DNA from: Turritopsis dohrnii
Lineage: Eukaryota; Cnidaria; Hydrozoa; Anthoathecata; Oceaniidae
Reading direction: 5' to 3'
Assembly: GCA_027922465.2 (NCBI GenBank)
Contig: BQMF02000012.1
Span: forward strand, 1,054,001 to 1,118,000
Length of the DNA stretch: 64,000 bases
Shown here: piece by piece, positions 44,701 to 55,984 of the stretch
How positions within the stretch are numbered: the stretch's first letter is position 1
Layout: every line of letters begins with the position of its first letter
The notes under the pieces: model-generated
Told to the model about the DNA's origin: nothing
Databases searched by the model: none
The model's input: the letters and a program-made list of their open reading frames with translations, nothing else
Program-made: the position numbers and the translations under genes

Positions 44701-47700
44701 GAGAAAAGACCTGAATTGTTAGTTTACTTTTCATTCAACTTAATTCATTCAACTTAATTCATTCAACTTAGCCATAAGTGTTTGACGGTACTGTGAGGAA
44801 TAGAATGTTCTTATTGTTAGTTATACTCGAAAGTTTTTTTTCCCGCGAAATAGTAACAACCCTAAGAATGATTGAAAAGTTGTTTTTTTCTTAAAGCAGA
44901 CCCTTGCAAAAATATGAATTAATTGGTCACCTCAAGCCAGAGAGATCATGGCAACAGACCTTTAGCCCTAAGCTATATTACCAGGTTGGGCGCCTGCCAG
45001 GGAATTAAGGTGGCTTGCACATCCCTAAAAAAAAATTCAAATTCAATAATTTTTTTTTTTTTGAATTTATTTTAACGAGGCCGGGGGAACTGGCAGTGAT
45101 TCCTGGTGGAGGCCCACATCAGTGGATAAATGTGGGCCACCACCAGGAATGTATACCTCAGAATTTAAGGCAGAGAACTTGCACATGCTAGACTGATAGG
45201 TGGTTGTGGTTTTATGTAATTTGAGGCACTTGTTCATTACATCACATCATGCACATATATATCTCAAAAAAAAATAATTCAAAAATTGGATAGAACATTG
45301 GCTAAGGTTCTATCAAAATAAACTTTATTGCTTTTTTGAAAGTTCTCCCAGTACACCATTATTAATGATAAGTATGTTTTATTTTGCAGTACCATAAAGA
45401 TTGGTTGTTCTCCTCCGCATGGGTTTCAAATGATGTTTTAGCCACTGGTATGGTTTTAATGTTTGGCATTATTCTCTATTGTTTTCTCTGTTGTTTTGTT
45501 TGTTGTTTTGTTTGTTGTTTTGTTTGTTTTGCGATTTCTACTGGAAAACGTAAATCATGAAATAACTTCTTACAGAGAATTTCATCGGGGATTTGTATCC
45601 TCCACAAACTTCTGCGATTTTATAAGCGTGAAATGAAATGAAGTGCAGCATCCTTTTTAAGATGAGATCCTTTTTAAGATGAGATTTTTTTTAAGATGAG
45701 ATCCTTTTTAAGATGAGATCCTTTTTAAGATGAGATCCTTTTTAAGATGTGATCCTTTTTAAGATGAGATCCTTTTTAAGATGAGATCCTTTTTTAGCAT
45801 CACTATGTATGTGCAAAATCTTTTTTCGTCCAATATTGCTCAAAAACTAAAGGAAAGACCAGCTGCAATTTATATCAAAATTTTTCAAGGAAGAACAAGA
45901 CAACTTGTTGATCCTGGGATGTAAATGCAACTGTTGATTGATCATTCCATGCTTCTTAAAAATATTCATACACCTTATCATCTTGTGTTGTTTGACGTTA
46001 GTTATATACAACATTTTGGTATCCAGACTATCCACGGTTAAGTGGCTTCCAAACTATTTAAGCTCATTGACAGAATTTTCTGAGATTTCGAAGATAATTT
46101 GACAGGAACTTTTATTTGAACACCATAACAACCTTCAGACAGCCTTCCATTCGATCGGAAAAGCAAGTTCTCAAAGTGGTGAAAAAATAAGTCGTGACGT
46201 CATTTCCGCATCCTAATATTGTTATTTATTTCGAATATTTTATTTAAGCGCAAGATAGCCACATCAATATTTTACCATGTTATACTTGTGCGTCCTGTGA
46301 CAACGAAAAATAAATGAAATCATGAACATATTAAATTATGTACACATGGATATATACTGTGTATTACTAAAGAGATATAGATGTTGATCAGGAAGTCTAG
46401 TACCAAAATTGTGTATGGAAATGAGACTGTCTAGAGTGAAGAACATTTTAAGCGCAAGGTGACATCCATTTGATAGTCATCTGTTTTACACCACAGTAAT
46501 GTTTAATCCTATATTCAGAATACGCATGTTTGAAAAAATAATTCTTCTAATAACGCCCTTGATAAGCAATTGATAATTTTTGCTTCTTTTGATTCGGAAA
46601 TGTCTGCGCTTGCTTTTTTTTATTACAGTTTTCATCCTTCACCAGCTACTATTAATGTTTTCAGAATGTTAGTTTATGTGTTTATTTGTTTCGAATGTCT
46701 TCTTTTGAATTAACAGGATCACGTGATAAATGCATTGCATTCTGGAACATTGAGGCTGGAGGATCGTTGTCGAGCTGTTCAGCTGACTCGGCTGTTGCTA
46801 AGAAACCGGTGCAGGTCATTGAAGGAAATAAAACATTGGATAAAGTTCGTGCTATGGTTTACAATTCCAATTCACAGGTGACTGTTAATGTTGCGATTCT
46901 TCTTTCAAGAAGAATATTGCTTCTATTCTTTTGTGAGTTGAACTGTTAAGCCTATTTCAGACCTGACGATTACGAAGATTAAAATAATAATGAATCGTCG
47001 TAATCGCCAATCGCCAGGTGTGAACACTTCTTAATACTTGATATTTTGTCTTCGTAATCGCCAGGCGTTTACAACGATTACAACGATTACAAAAGTGTTC
47101 ACATTAGACGATTATCACGATTACGACACTAAATTTTGATTGTCCTAGTTGTCAGGTCTGAACTAGGCCTAAGAGATGTGTTGCTGTGTTTTTTTAGCAT
47201 CTTGCGACAGTTGCTTCAAATGGTGTTCTGCACTTTTGGGATGTCAACAAATGCTTTCAAGTATGTTTTTCAACTACAGTCGACTCTCGATATCTCAAAC
47301 TTTTCTCCCGGTCCCTGACAGCTCGAGATATCGATAGTCGACTGTACATACAAACGAAGTGTTTTCTATAAAATAATGAATGTTTGATCAAAATGCTTCA
47401 CTAGATAACATCAACCACCTTACCATTTCTCAAAGAAAATGTTTGTATAGCTTATCAGAAAAGCAATTTGTTATATGCGGTTGGCTCATTATCTCACGTC
47501 TCTTTGCTGGAACCGCGCTGTGGGAGAGCTGTTGGAAGCCTGTGTTCGAGCGATGAAGGTGCAGGTAACCAACCTTTTTTTTGGGTCGAAGAAATATGTT
47601 ACCTTTGCCTCATTTCTGATCCGATTACAATCAGGAGTTTGATTGAAATATGTATTTTTATGCCAGTTCTTTGGTCTACATAAACAAATCTGACGAAAAG

Positions 47701-48842
47701 GGTGAAGACTCATCTGGAAAAACTGGGAAATGGATGAAAAATTCAAGGGAAATTTGTGGCCAAAATGTCTTTTGAATTTGACAATATATTTCAAGAAGTG
47801 ATATTTCCCAGTTATATACCACTCTTATATACCAATCCGTCAGTTATATAAGAAGCTTAGAAGTTGACTGACTTCTAATTAGATACCTTCTACTGTGTAC
47901 TTGTGTGACAGTTTTATAAGATTGTCAGATTTTAAGTAAGTTTTTAATTTAATGCAAGGCTGAAGATATACGAGTTTTCTTCCGCTGATTTCCATCTTCG
48001 AAGTGTTCACTTACCCTTTCGTCTATATAACCATTGGTCATGAAAGCTATTTTCCTGATGAAGTTGTCAATATATAAATAATAATAATAAATATAAATAA
48101 TACGGACTATGAAAGTGTGCTATAAACAGATCCTGCATAGATATTAGCAAAACATTTCAGAGTAAATTTCCCAATTGTGAAATAAACAAAAAGTTCACAT
48201 TTCGGAAAACCAGATTGGCCTGTAATATTTGCCATGCCTCTTGGTCCAGCATTCCTTCGGCACGCAACTGTCTATTACACAAAATGTTACAAATACCAAA
48301 CATCTCTAAGTCAGGGAAAACAATACTGAGTCAGATTAAAGTCAGGGAAATTAGGTTTGAGAAAAAACCACTATCAGAAATATTTCATTCTTTAACAAAT
48401 CATTGCATTGGTTGATTGTTCTGTTGACAGGTGTTCGTTCAATCAGTTTTAATGATTGCATTCTAACGATCGGCACAGGATATGGTTCAATCCTCTTTTA
48501 CGACATCCGCATGAAAAAAATGCTGGAAAATTCTGATGGAACCACGTGCCGACAAAAAACCGGTCAGGGTTGGCTGGTAAGACATGTTAAGTTTTTAATT
48601 TGTAAAGATTGCTTTCGGAACGTTTTTGGTCATGTTTTGAAAGAATATCTCTTGTTGACCAGTTTATTGATGTGTTTTTTCAGAGACGTGATTCTGTATA
48701 TCAAGAATTCTTTTGGGATAACGAATCATATCCAAACGCAGTCTACGCTCACAGCTACCATCCGAACTCCATGAAATTATTGACAGCAGGAGGACCTTTG
48801 GCGTTAGGCTTATATGGCAACTATGCCGCGTATTGGGATTAA
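41781..48842 (+). CDS. DCAF12: DDB1- and CUL4-associated factor 12 homologue
   Basis: Eight exons: 41781-42008, 42081-42287, 45390-45447, 46717-46877, 47198-47260, 47405-47564, 48431-48576 and 48684-48842, all GT-AG and phase-consistent, giving 393 residues. Stretches matching animal DCAF12 include CGTKCN, GCGIHCI-like (NCGIHCISINP), GAENPNSVGFYQLPWL, HKDWLFSSAWVS, GSRDKCIAFWN, RENVC-like ENVCIAY, ILTIGTGYGSILFYDIR and the C-terminal GGPLALGLYGNYAAYW. It is a WD40 propeller receptor of CRL4 ubiquitin ligases; human DCAF12 reads acidic C-terminal degrons. The N-terminus is ~60 residues shorter than human and lacks the basic leader. The ATG at 41781 follows an in-frame stop at 41763, so either it is the true start or an upstream exon was missed. 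AATAAA lies at 49084. Confidence 0.88.
42796..43495. mobile_element. Harbinger-like element remnant in DCAF12 intron 2
   Basis: The inverted ends agctgagtgtccaccaaagc (42796) and gcattggtggacactaggct (to 43495) are flanked by TTA on both sides (42793-42795, 43496-43498), the PIF/Harbinger signature. Inside, 42870-43130 has protein-like remnants on + (EEQMLLKRGLSTGYLQGPRS; further on LFDKMRVSNRED in another frame) that may be degenerate transposase. The right arm is rich in gcgtta repeats. Confidence 0.75.
45099..45150. other. Near-perfect 21-bp hairpin in DCAF12 intron 2
   Basis: attcctggtggaggcccaca(t) at 45099-45119 pairs with 45130-45150 (atgtgggccaccaccaggaa plus t), 20 of 21 pairs, with a 10-nt loop (cagtggataa). 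It is much more GC-rich than the surroundings. It could be a miRNA-like precursor or the relic of a foldback element. Confidence 0.7.
45650..45796 (+). repeat. 17-bp minisatellite in DCAF12 intron 3
   Basis: Eight full units of atcctttttaagatgag plus a partial ninth, starting at 45650 and stepping exactly 17 bp; the third unit has attttttttaag instead. A (ttgttttgtttg)n microsatellite lies upstream in the same intron at about 45486-45532. Confidence 0.9.
46950..47169. mobile_element. Harbinger-like MITE filling DCAF12 intron 4
   Basis: The ends gcctatttcagacctgac and gtcaggtctgaactaggcc are inverted repeats flanked by TAA at 46947-46949 and 47170-47172. The interior repeats cgattacga / tcgtaatcg many times. 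It makes up 220 of the 320 bp of intron 4. Confidence 0.85.
47275..47346. mobile_element. Tiny pogo-like MITE in DCAF12 intron 5
   Basis: tacagtcgactctcgatatc at the left is mirrored by gatatcgatagtcgactgta at the right, leaving a ~28-bp centre. TA at both borders and the cagtcgactctcg end recall pogo/Tigger-type termini. It occupies 72 of the 144 bp of the intron. Confidence 0.8.
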
Positions 48843-49083
48843 AAGGTTGTCGTTGCTTTACACGTTTTTTGTGTGAATGATTTTTATAACGTTCCACTAA
48901 TTTCTTTACACGCGAGAAACATTCAATGAATTCTGTTTCACAACTAGCGTTTTCATTTAACCTTCAATCACAAGGTAAATGTTTTCACGGAAGCGAAATA
49001 GTCGTCCCTTCCTGTTGTAGGTTGGTCTTTTGAATTCTATAGAATTGTTACGTAGAAGTTATTACCAAGATTTGTTTTGTCTG

Positions 49084-49089
49084 AATAAA
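49084..49089 (+). terminator. DCAF12 poly(A) signal
   Basis: AATAAA about 240 bases after the DCAF12 stop, in the right orientation. Confidence 0.6.
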
Positions 49090-49099
49090 TGAGAGCATA

Positions 49100-50180
49100 T
49101 TTGTCTGGGCTATTGAGCATTCTCGCCTATCTCCTCAAACAAAAATATTTATTTTCAACAAAACGTTTATCGCAAAGTGGTATTGTCAGTAATTTTGTTT
49201 CATTTTGAAACCAACTGTGCGGCATTTCTGGATATGAACATAACCTAACTTTTCCTCATAAAATTTTTCAGCGCTTAGGTGTAGTTTTAACCCAATGTAT
49301 TATATCGTTATGTTAATATTTGAATTTTTTCTAAAATGTTGTAAATGTGTAATTTTCAGGAAACTTTGTAAGTTAATTTTTTTAAAAAGAAATATATAGA
49401 ACTATGTTATATCCACCATTCGCCAGCAGCTTCCCTTTTCAATTTCATGTTTCGTTTAAAATCAAAACAACCTGTCTGATCATGATGTCGACTCATTTCT
49501 TGAGTCCAGTTCAACTTCAAGTTCAAAGCCAACTGACTCGAAGTCAGCATTTTTTGGACAAAGCTCTTCTACGTATTCCTCGAAACTGTCTATTTCTACA
49601 CTACAAAATATATTTCAAGTTACCAAAAAAGAGACATTTCCTTTGTATCTCACCATTATTTCTAATTGCTGAGTAGCATTTAAGGTGGCTTCCGAGTCAA
49701 AAGTAAAAGTTTTTTTTGGAATTGGGATGTTTGAATCAGAAATGTATCATCAGATTTCAAATATGCGATTCTTTTTTCATTGCTTTATTAAAAGTGAAAT
49801 GAGGTTTTATTTCAATTTTTCCACTTTATTATTTCATTTTATTATTTTTATTATTTTACATCACATTATTACCTTTCTTCCCTCACCCTCCTTTTAGTTA
49901 ACTGTTGTAATATTTTCCACTTTTTGAACTCTGCGCCACAATTTTCAACCGTTGCTTCAAATAACCCACAGGTTAACTAAAAAGAAGTTATGAAATGTCG
50001 AAGTTTCATTTTTCGTTTAATTTCGACTTGTAAAGACCATAACTTCTTAGAAAATTAATTTTTCACCTTGGAATTGTTAGGGGATGTAGAACCTTCTGAA
50101 TAAGTGTATAAAATTTCAGTGCAATACAATGTGCATTTCTGCTTTCATTTTCTGCTGAAGTTGTCTACCTATTTAACATA
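49100..50180. other. Intergenic DNA 3' of DCAF12
   Basis: No gene or repeat is recognised; T-rich with short random frames. Confidence 0.4.
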
Positions 50181-50189
50181 ATAAAACAC

Positions 50190-50330
50190 CGTTGCCCAGT
50201 TGGTGTAATGGGTATAACATCAAACTAAGTTCAAACCCGACGCTAGCCCAACTGATGAGCCGTGATATGGCGAAACAAGCTTGTCCTGGGATGTGTATAA
50301 TAATATATATATATATATATTTTGCTTTTT
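50190..50330 (+). repeat. Weak tRNA-like SINE candidate
   Basis: gttgcccagttggtgtaatg and, ~35 bp on, agttcaaaccc (50228-50238) resemble A and B boxes of RNA polymerase III promoters. It ends in a (ta)n tract. No complete cloverleaf is visible. Confidence 0.3.
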
Positions 50331-50689
50331 CATAGTTGTAGGCATTTCCTTTATAGCCAATAGAACTCAAAAGAATGTTTTATTTAGATTTCTGGCTAGG
50401 GAACCTTAAAAGTGTTTCATTCGAAATTCGCTTGTTCTTAAAAACTGCGATTCTATGTGGAAAATAGAACTATAACAGCCTGGAACCAACAATTACTAAG
50501 CGGTTGGAGCGGATAGGATTTCAAATATATTAGGACATCTTTCTTAGTGATATGAGAAATTATGAAAGTAGCGAAATCAAGACATTGCGTTTGATCAACA
50601 CCTATTTTTAAAAGAATGTTTAAAACTCAAAGCTCTGTTGATTGTTTATATTCTTTAATGTCTCTTGAGGAAAAATCATAATTTGTCAT

Positions 50690-51055
50690 TTCAATCGGCC
50701 TGTTCACGTGCCGGTTTAGATCAGTGGTATTCTCCATTGACAACAAACCGAAGGATCGCTGGTTCGAGCCCTACCATGGTTCGCCTGAAAGGAAACTTAA
50801 CAGTTTCGGCGGTCACAGATTTCCCATGTTCTGGTTACTTAACTTGCATGGGTGCGCACTTCCCCGTAGTTGAGTTGGATACAACGCGGTTCGGTTTAGC
50901 AACGCGTCTGGTCACCTTCGGGTGATGTCAGGGGGCACTGAGGCATAGTTCCATTCAGGTCTCCGCCGAATCGATCGAAATCCAACAACATACGCCAGGG
51001 CTAGAAGTGTCAGCATATATCTGTGAAGCCGGCTTAAATCATCCGAGCAAGTACT
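50690..51055 (+). repeat. tRNA-derived SINE-like repeat
   Basis: tttagatcagtgg (50715-50727) fits an A box and ggttcgagccc (50761-50771) is a perfect B box, 44 bp apart start to start, followed by a ~280-bp GC-richer body (gtttcggcggtcacagattt, acgcggttcggtttagcaac). GC content and the sharp contrast with the flanks support a mobile SINE. The 3' tail and TSD are not identified. Confidence 0.6.
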
Positions 51056-51336
51056 AGCAATCCATATCTGTTTTTATGATTCAAAATATTTTCTTGTATG
51101 AAGTAAACTTTCGATATTTTCCGATCCTTAATTTCCAGACTCAGTGAATTTCAATCATTTCAATTTCTTTAAAGGGATTTTCGCAAAGATTCGTTAAGTA
51201 TATAGATTCGCTGACAGCTTTTGTAATATGTGCCTTCCTAAAAACATTAATGATGATTTTTTTTAGAGCTCTTTAAATGTTTGTATATATCCACCCAAGA
51301 TGGATTCAGTAATCAAAGCATTAATCGAACGTCTAC

Positions 51337-51585
51337 TTAAATATCATGCGTATTTACTCCTCTGCTTAACTGATCAAGTGTCTCTTCAGCATACCAATCT
51401 GGATACTTTTCAGCAATGTAGCATTTGACACTCTTGCTAAACGAAATATATAAAGCCTGAAATAGATTGGTGTGGTTGTTAAATACATGGATAACCACCA
51501 TGTTACTCTCTCGAAGCAACTCGTTAACAGCTTTGGTTGTTTTGTCTTTGAAAGCATCGAAAATGAATAGAGCATACTGCTGCAA
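51337..51585 (-). pseudogene. Pogo/Tigger-type DDE transposase fragment
   Basis: The minus-strand reading ALFIFDAFKDKTTKAVNELL, ending KCYIAEKYPDWYAEE, matches the second-Asp region of DDE_1 superfamily transposases (pogo, Jerky/TIGD): a Phe-Asp catalytic block followed by a pattern that normally reads LQPLDLSVN, here mutated to FQALYISFSK. Only ~80 residues remain, so it is non-functional. Confidence 0.7.
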
Positions 51586-51954
51586 AATAACTATCGCAAG
51601 ATTCGTTTTTTATTTCATCAATGAAGGAGGATCTGCTATTGGTACGGTAGCAAGTCCAAATATTTTACCAATTCCAGAAGGAGTCTGACTCGAAATTACC
51701 ATTCTAATGCACTTTGTGCATGAAAATACTGGGGAAAATGAAGCGTTTCGTCTGCGGTCAAACAGAAAAAATGAAACAAGCATTAGATGTAAAGAAACTC
51801 ATTGAAGATATCTAAGGATTAGAAGGGGAAGGGTTGAAGAAGAAATGGAAGTGGAATCAGATGAAGAATCAGATAAAGAAGAAGAAATCGATGAGGGTAT
51901 TACAGACAACGAAATAATGGTGATGATGCTTTATATTGCAAGATGAGATTATAT

Positions 51955-52215
51955 AAATAACTTCCCTGACTTTCCCTCACTTTAAGGAGTAAAAAAGGTA
52001 TCTTCTTTTTCCCTGACTTATTGCCTACTTAAACTGCCGCAGATTCAAGATTACACATTCAGAAGTATTAATTTACAGGTTAAAGCATTTTAAGATCGAA
52101 GATATTGTCAAATCTCAGTTTTATAAACAATCTTATGAAATTTCCCGACTTTCCCTGACTTAAATGGCAAAACAACTTTTTTTCCCTGACTCTGTGAACC
52201 CTGATTTTTTTTAGT
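51955..52215. repeat. Repeat with ttccctgact motifs
   Basis: ttccctgactttccctcact at the left and cgactttccctgacttaaat plus tttttccctgactctgtgaa at the right repeat the same phrase. Related agtcagggaaa phrases occur in DCAF12 intron 6 (48308-48354). Probably a dispersed MITE family; borders not resolved. Confidence 0.4.
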
Positions 52216-52780
52216 AGTCATTAAAATCTTGTAAAAATAAGTAAAGCAAAATGCGTTAAAATTTCACCTAAATTTTTTTCCCCCTTATTCCTTAAGAGGT
52301 GAAACTAACGGCCCTAAAACCGGCCAAAAATGGTATGTGGCGGAATAACGGCGGTCGATAGATCATAGTTCATATGACCGAAAGTAAACTATTCAAGTTT
52401 ATAGAAGTTTTGTAATATATTGCAGAAACATAATTAGGTTAGTCCTGTACGTTGAAGATAATGCTTGGATTAAAAACGTTTTTGTTTCAGAAGAAACCTA
52501 GACGAGGTTTTGAAGTTTTAATTTTAATTTTTAATTTTGAATACATACAGATTCGGTCTCAACTTAAGCCATCTTTTGATAACTTCCTCGTTTGATTGCG
52601 AACGTGAAGTTTTCCAAAAGAAAATCAAGTAAAAAACAAGACGATTACACTGTAAGATTTCCTAATTCATTGATGGAAGAAAGAAATTTTACAGACCAAA
52701 CCAAACCACTAAAATTTATCTGCAGAAATATTTTTCTCATATTTATAATAGGTACAGCAAAGGTGTAATGAGCTGTTGCC

Positions 52781-53035
52781 TTATTGTAATCTGAAAGTTC
52801 GGATGACCATATTTTCTTTATCCTTACTCTTTATCCTTACTCTACATACTCTTTCGTGACTCTCTCTTTGTTTCAGTGGACCGTCATAAGATATATTTTC
52901 GTCAATGCCTAAGTATTTGTAACTATCTCCTTTGGACAATGGTTTGATTGTAAGTCCATTGATGGAAATGGCTTCACCCTCGACTATATGGATCTGTAAC
53001 ACCGCGCATTTCTCAGCTCCAAACTTCAGTACCAA
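52781..53035 (-). pseudogene. Reverse-transcriptase fragment of a non-LTR element
   Basis: The minus-strand frame has KFGAEKCAVLQI, GLTIKPLSKGDSYKYLGID and a Lys/Arg-rich end, matching the segment just after the catalytic DD in a class of invertebrate RTs (FGxxKC...YKYLG). About 85 residues; no other RT motif is nearby. Confidence 0.65.
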
Positions 53036-53690
53036 CTTCAGAAGATTCTGGTCATATTAATTATTAATAATAAACTTGTAACCAGGGCACGTTTACTCAA
53101 AACAATGTAATGTTCCTTATAACAGGAAATTAACGAATCACTTTATTAACAACTCGGAAAATTAACGCGGTTTTCCAAAAAGTTACTTTTTCGTTGCAAT
53201 GAAATTGACGCAGTCAAGGGGAAGTTTTAGAAAAAAAACAATTTTTCTTGTTCAATTTTTCTTGTTCAGTTTCTGCTATTTTCTCTTTAATTTTCTCTTT
53301 GAATAAAAGGATCAATAAACCAATCACTTCGTCGTGAAGAGCTAACTGTTAGCAGGGAAGAATAGAAAACTTGATAGGAGGTGAAGTTATTCAACTAATT
53401 TTATTTTTGATGCACATTTACAATCTTCATGCAATCTACAATCAACAAACGGTGAAGGGAAGTCAAAATCACATCTTCACATTACAACATAATCTGTTCG
53501 CTTGCGTCTGTCGGTGTCTGGTTTTACGAATGGTTTATTTAACGATTAGAAACGTTCTTAACCGTCATCCGTCTAATGACGGATAAAGATAATTCTCCGA
53601 CGTCTGATGTTTGCAGTAGTTCATATCACAAAATTTAACGACTAGTAAAATGAAAGTATCCCCAAAATATAAGCTGCTTTGTAGGGTTGA
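53036..53690. other. Intergenic DNA 3' of SNUPN
   Basis: No gene or clear repeat is recognised. Confidence 0.4.
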
Positions 53691-53693
53691 TAT

Positions 53694-53699
53694 TTTATT
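53694..53699 (-). terminator. SNUPN poly(A) signal
   Basis: tttatt on the + strand is AATAAA on the minus strand, about 155 bases after the SNUPN stop codon at 53853. Confidence 0.6.
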
Positions 53700-53852
53700 C
53701 AGTAGAACCGCATAACACCGTCAGAGTTGAAAAGCTATAAATAGATCATTCGATCCGATTGGAAACTACATTCGATCATGATGACCTAAAGACACAACAG
53801 AAAAAGAACAGCAAGACAATGTTGTGATTCGAAATTAAGTATCATGTGAGTG

Positions 53853-55778
53853 TTACGTGAAGTCACCGGCCTTTTGATGACGAGATTTGTTTGCAGTGTC
53901 CACAAACGATTTGTCCGACGATTTGTCACGTAATGACACATTAGATTGTTCCAACATAGCTCTGTTAAAGTACAGGTTAGAACTCTGATGAACCGACGCA
54001 GGCATGGGAATTCCAAGCACATCTTGTATCATGTAAGGTTTCAACCAACCGACTAAAGGCGTCCGACCGGGACGATAACGCGCCAAACGATGATAAAATA
54101 AAACACCATCTACCTAGCAACATAAAACGTTTGGAAATCAAATTGATGTCTTCAAAAGTTTTCCAACAAAACATCATCTAATCAATTCAACTGAATAAAT
54201 AAATAAATTATGAGCACGTAGACAAAAAACTTTCATGAACAAGTGAAGCCACACCTTAAACGCATGATCAGCAACAACAACAGCAGATATGGATTCTGGT
54301 GTGCATGGTACACGAGGACACATCTTGAATTTAAACTAAAAGTATAAAGTTTGTTTTGAGCACGTGATAATAGAACAGCTGAGTAGGCAACATTTCAAAA
54401 AGTCACTTACTGGATTGAATTTTGAGAGTTGAGAAATGTCAACACAATCTTCCTCTAGTTTAGTTTTCAACCAGAAGAACCGAAATTCAGTCTAGAAGAC
54501 ATCACTTGAAATATACAACTACAAAACATACAAAATCTTTCGTGCAATAGTAAACCAACCTCACTATCGTACACTGGATGACCATTAAAACACATCAGAT
54601 CCAAAACCCAAAATGTTCGATTTAATTCGTCGTAGATGCAATCAACCAAAGAAAAATTTGCATTTCTGACTAAACCAATGAAAACCACATGATAAACCGC
54701 CAAAAAGATTTGAACAGTTTTTATGAAGTAAACATCACAAAAAGATAACAGTTTTTATGAAGTAAACATCACAAAAAACCTTTTTTCTTCAGAAGACCAC
54801 CAGGAAGTAAAGATGGAAATGTTTTCAGTGCGTATCCACTCTTTGTATATGCTGTGGTCTGACCCTGAAACAGGATAATTAAGGTCCTATACGGGGAAAG
54901 AACAGAAATTCTAATTATATCCGAGAATAATACCTTATGGGCTAACACCAATACACGTTTCCCTTCCGGACAAACAACCATTATCCAGTTGGTGCTCAGG
55001 TCTTCCGGCGGTTCGACCATCCATTCAGACAACATAAGCTAGTAGAAACCATTCAAAAGCTACAAACGTATGACGCCACCTTGAACAAAAATCTCTTCCT
55101 TGATGCTTAATCGAATACTTGTGGTATGTTTATTCTTTCCAAGAAGATGTGAGAAAAGTCGCATGATGGACAAGATGAGGAGATGCTTCAAAACAAACCT
55201 GATCCTTGTACGGGTTAAACTTTTTTCTATCACCTTCATTTGTCTAAACAAACATCAAAGTCAACAAATCTGAACTGACAAAAAAATTTGTATTAGTATT
55301 AATATTAGTATTAGTATTAGACACCGACCATGTCATCTTGTTGCATCGCATCTTCTGACAGCAACAGTTCGTGAAACTCTTCTTTCTCAAGATCACCATC
55401 AGCTAGCTTTCGGGCATAGGTCACAACATCAAAACGTTTTCTACAACAGAAATGAAAAAAAAAACATAACATTTTGTAAATCCGTTTTAATCCGATTGGA
55501 AAGTAAGAATATACTTACTGTTTCTGTCTTTCCAAAACATCTCGACGTCTTTTGTTTTGGTTTTGCAGTCGCGATGAATTCCTTTTATATTCCAGAAACC
55601 TTGAAACAATATAGGTTGAAACGTTGAGACATGTAAGTGTCATCATTTTTTCATAAAAAATCAACATGAAGGCGTAAACTACCATTGAAAACCTGTTATT
55701 TGGATAGATACATGTTAATTCTTCTGACACTTGCAAACCAAATGAAAATGAATTCAACAGTTCTTCATTATCTGCCAT
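53853..55778 (-). CDS. SNUPN: Snurportin-1 homologue
   Basis: Ten exons on the minus strand: 55693-55778, 55519-55599, 55329-55440, 55199-55243, 54934-55038, 54780-54864, 54560-54669, 54411-54491, 54255-54335 and 53853-54113. All are GT-AG and the phases close, giving 348 residues (human 360). The N-terminal basic segment ([25 protein letters not shown]) is the importin-beta-binding domain. The cap-binding domain has [66 protein letters not shown] and [11 protein letters not shown]. Trp 285 corresponds to the cap-stacking Trp of the human protein. It imports m3G-capped snRNPs into the nucleus. The start is the ATG at 55778, 206 bp from the SNAPC3 stop. Confidence 0.92.
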
Positions 55779-55788
55779 TTGTTTCTTT

Positions 55789-55794
55789 TTTATT
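55789..55794 (-). terminator. Candidate SNAPC3 poly(A) signal
   Basis: AATAAA on the minus strand, ~190 bases after the SNAPC3 stop but only ~11 bases before the SNUPN ATG. If used, the SNAPC3 3' end would overlap the SNUPN transcript; otherwise it is a chance A-rich match. Confidence 0.3.
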
Positions 55795-55984
55795 ATTTTC
55801 AAAATATAAAATACATAACTTATCATATATGCCAAGAAAACAGGCTGCTGGTTCATGCTTTATAAACAAAATTTAAAGTTGTTTTACAATCAACAAGAAT
55901 AGCAAAAACAATTAATGCTAAAAGAAGAAACTACTATTCTATTTGTAAACAAGACTACAATTTTGTTGGAAGTTCATTTTTAGA

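Noticed and set aside
47489..47794. Minus-strand 101-codon frame
   Set aside because: It is antisense to a well-supported DCAF12 exon and has no domain.
50190..50330. A tRNA gene
   Set aside because: The B-box-like sequence is imperfect and no acceptor or anticodon stem can be folded; kept only as a weak SINE candidate.
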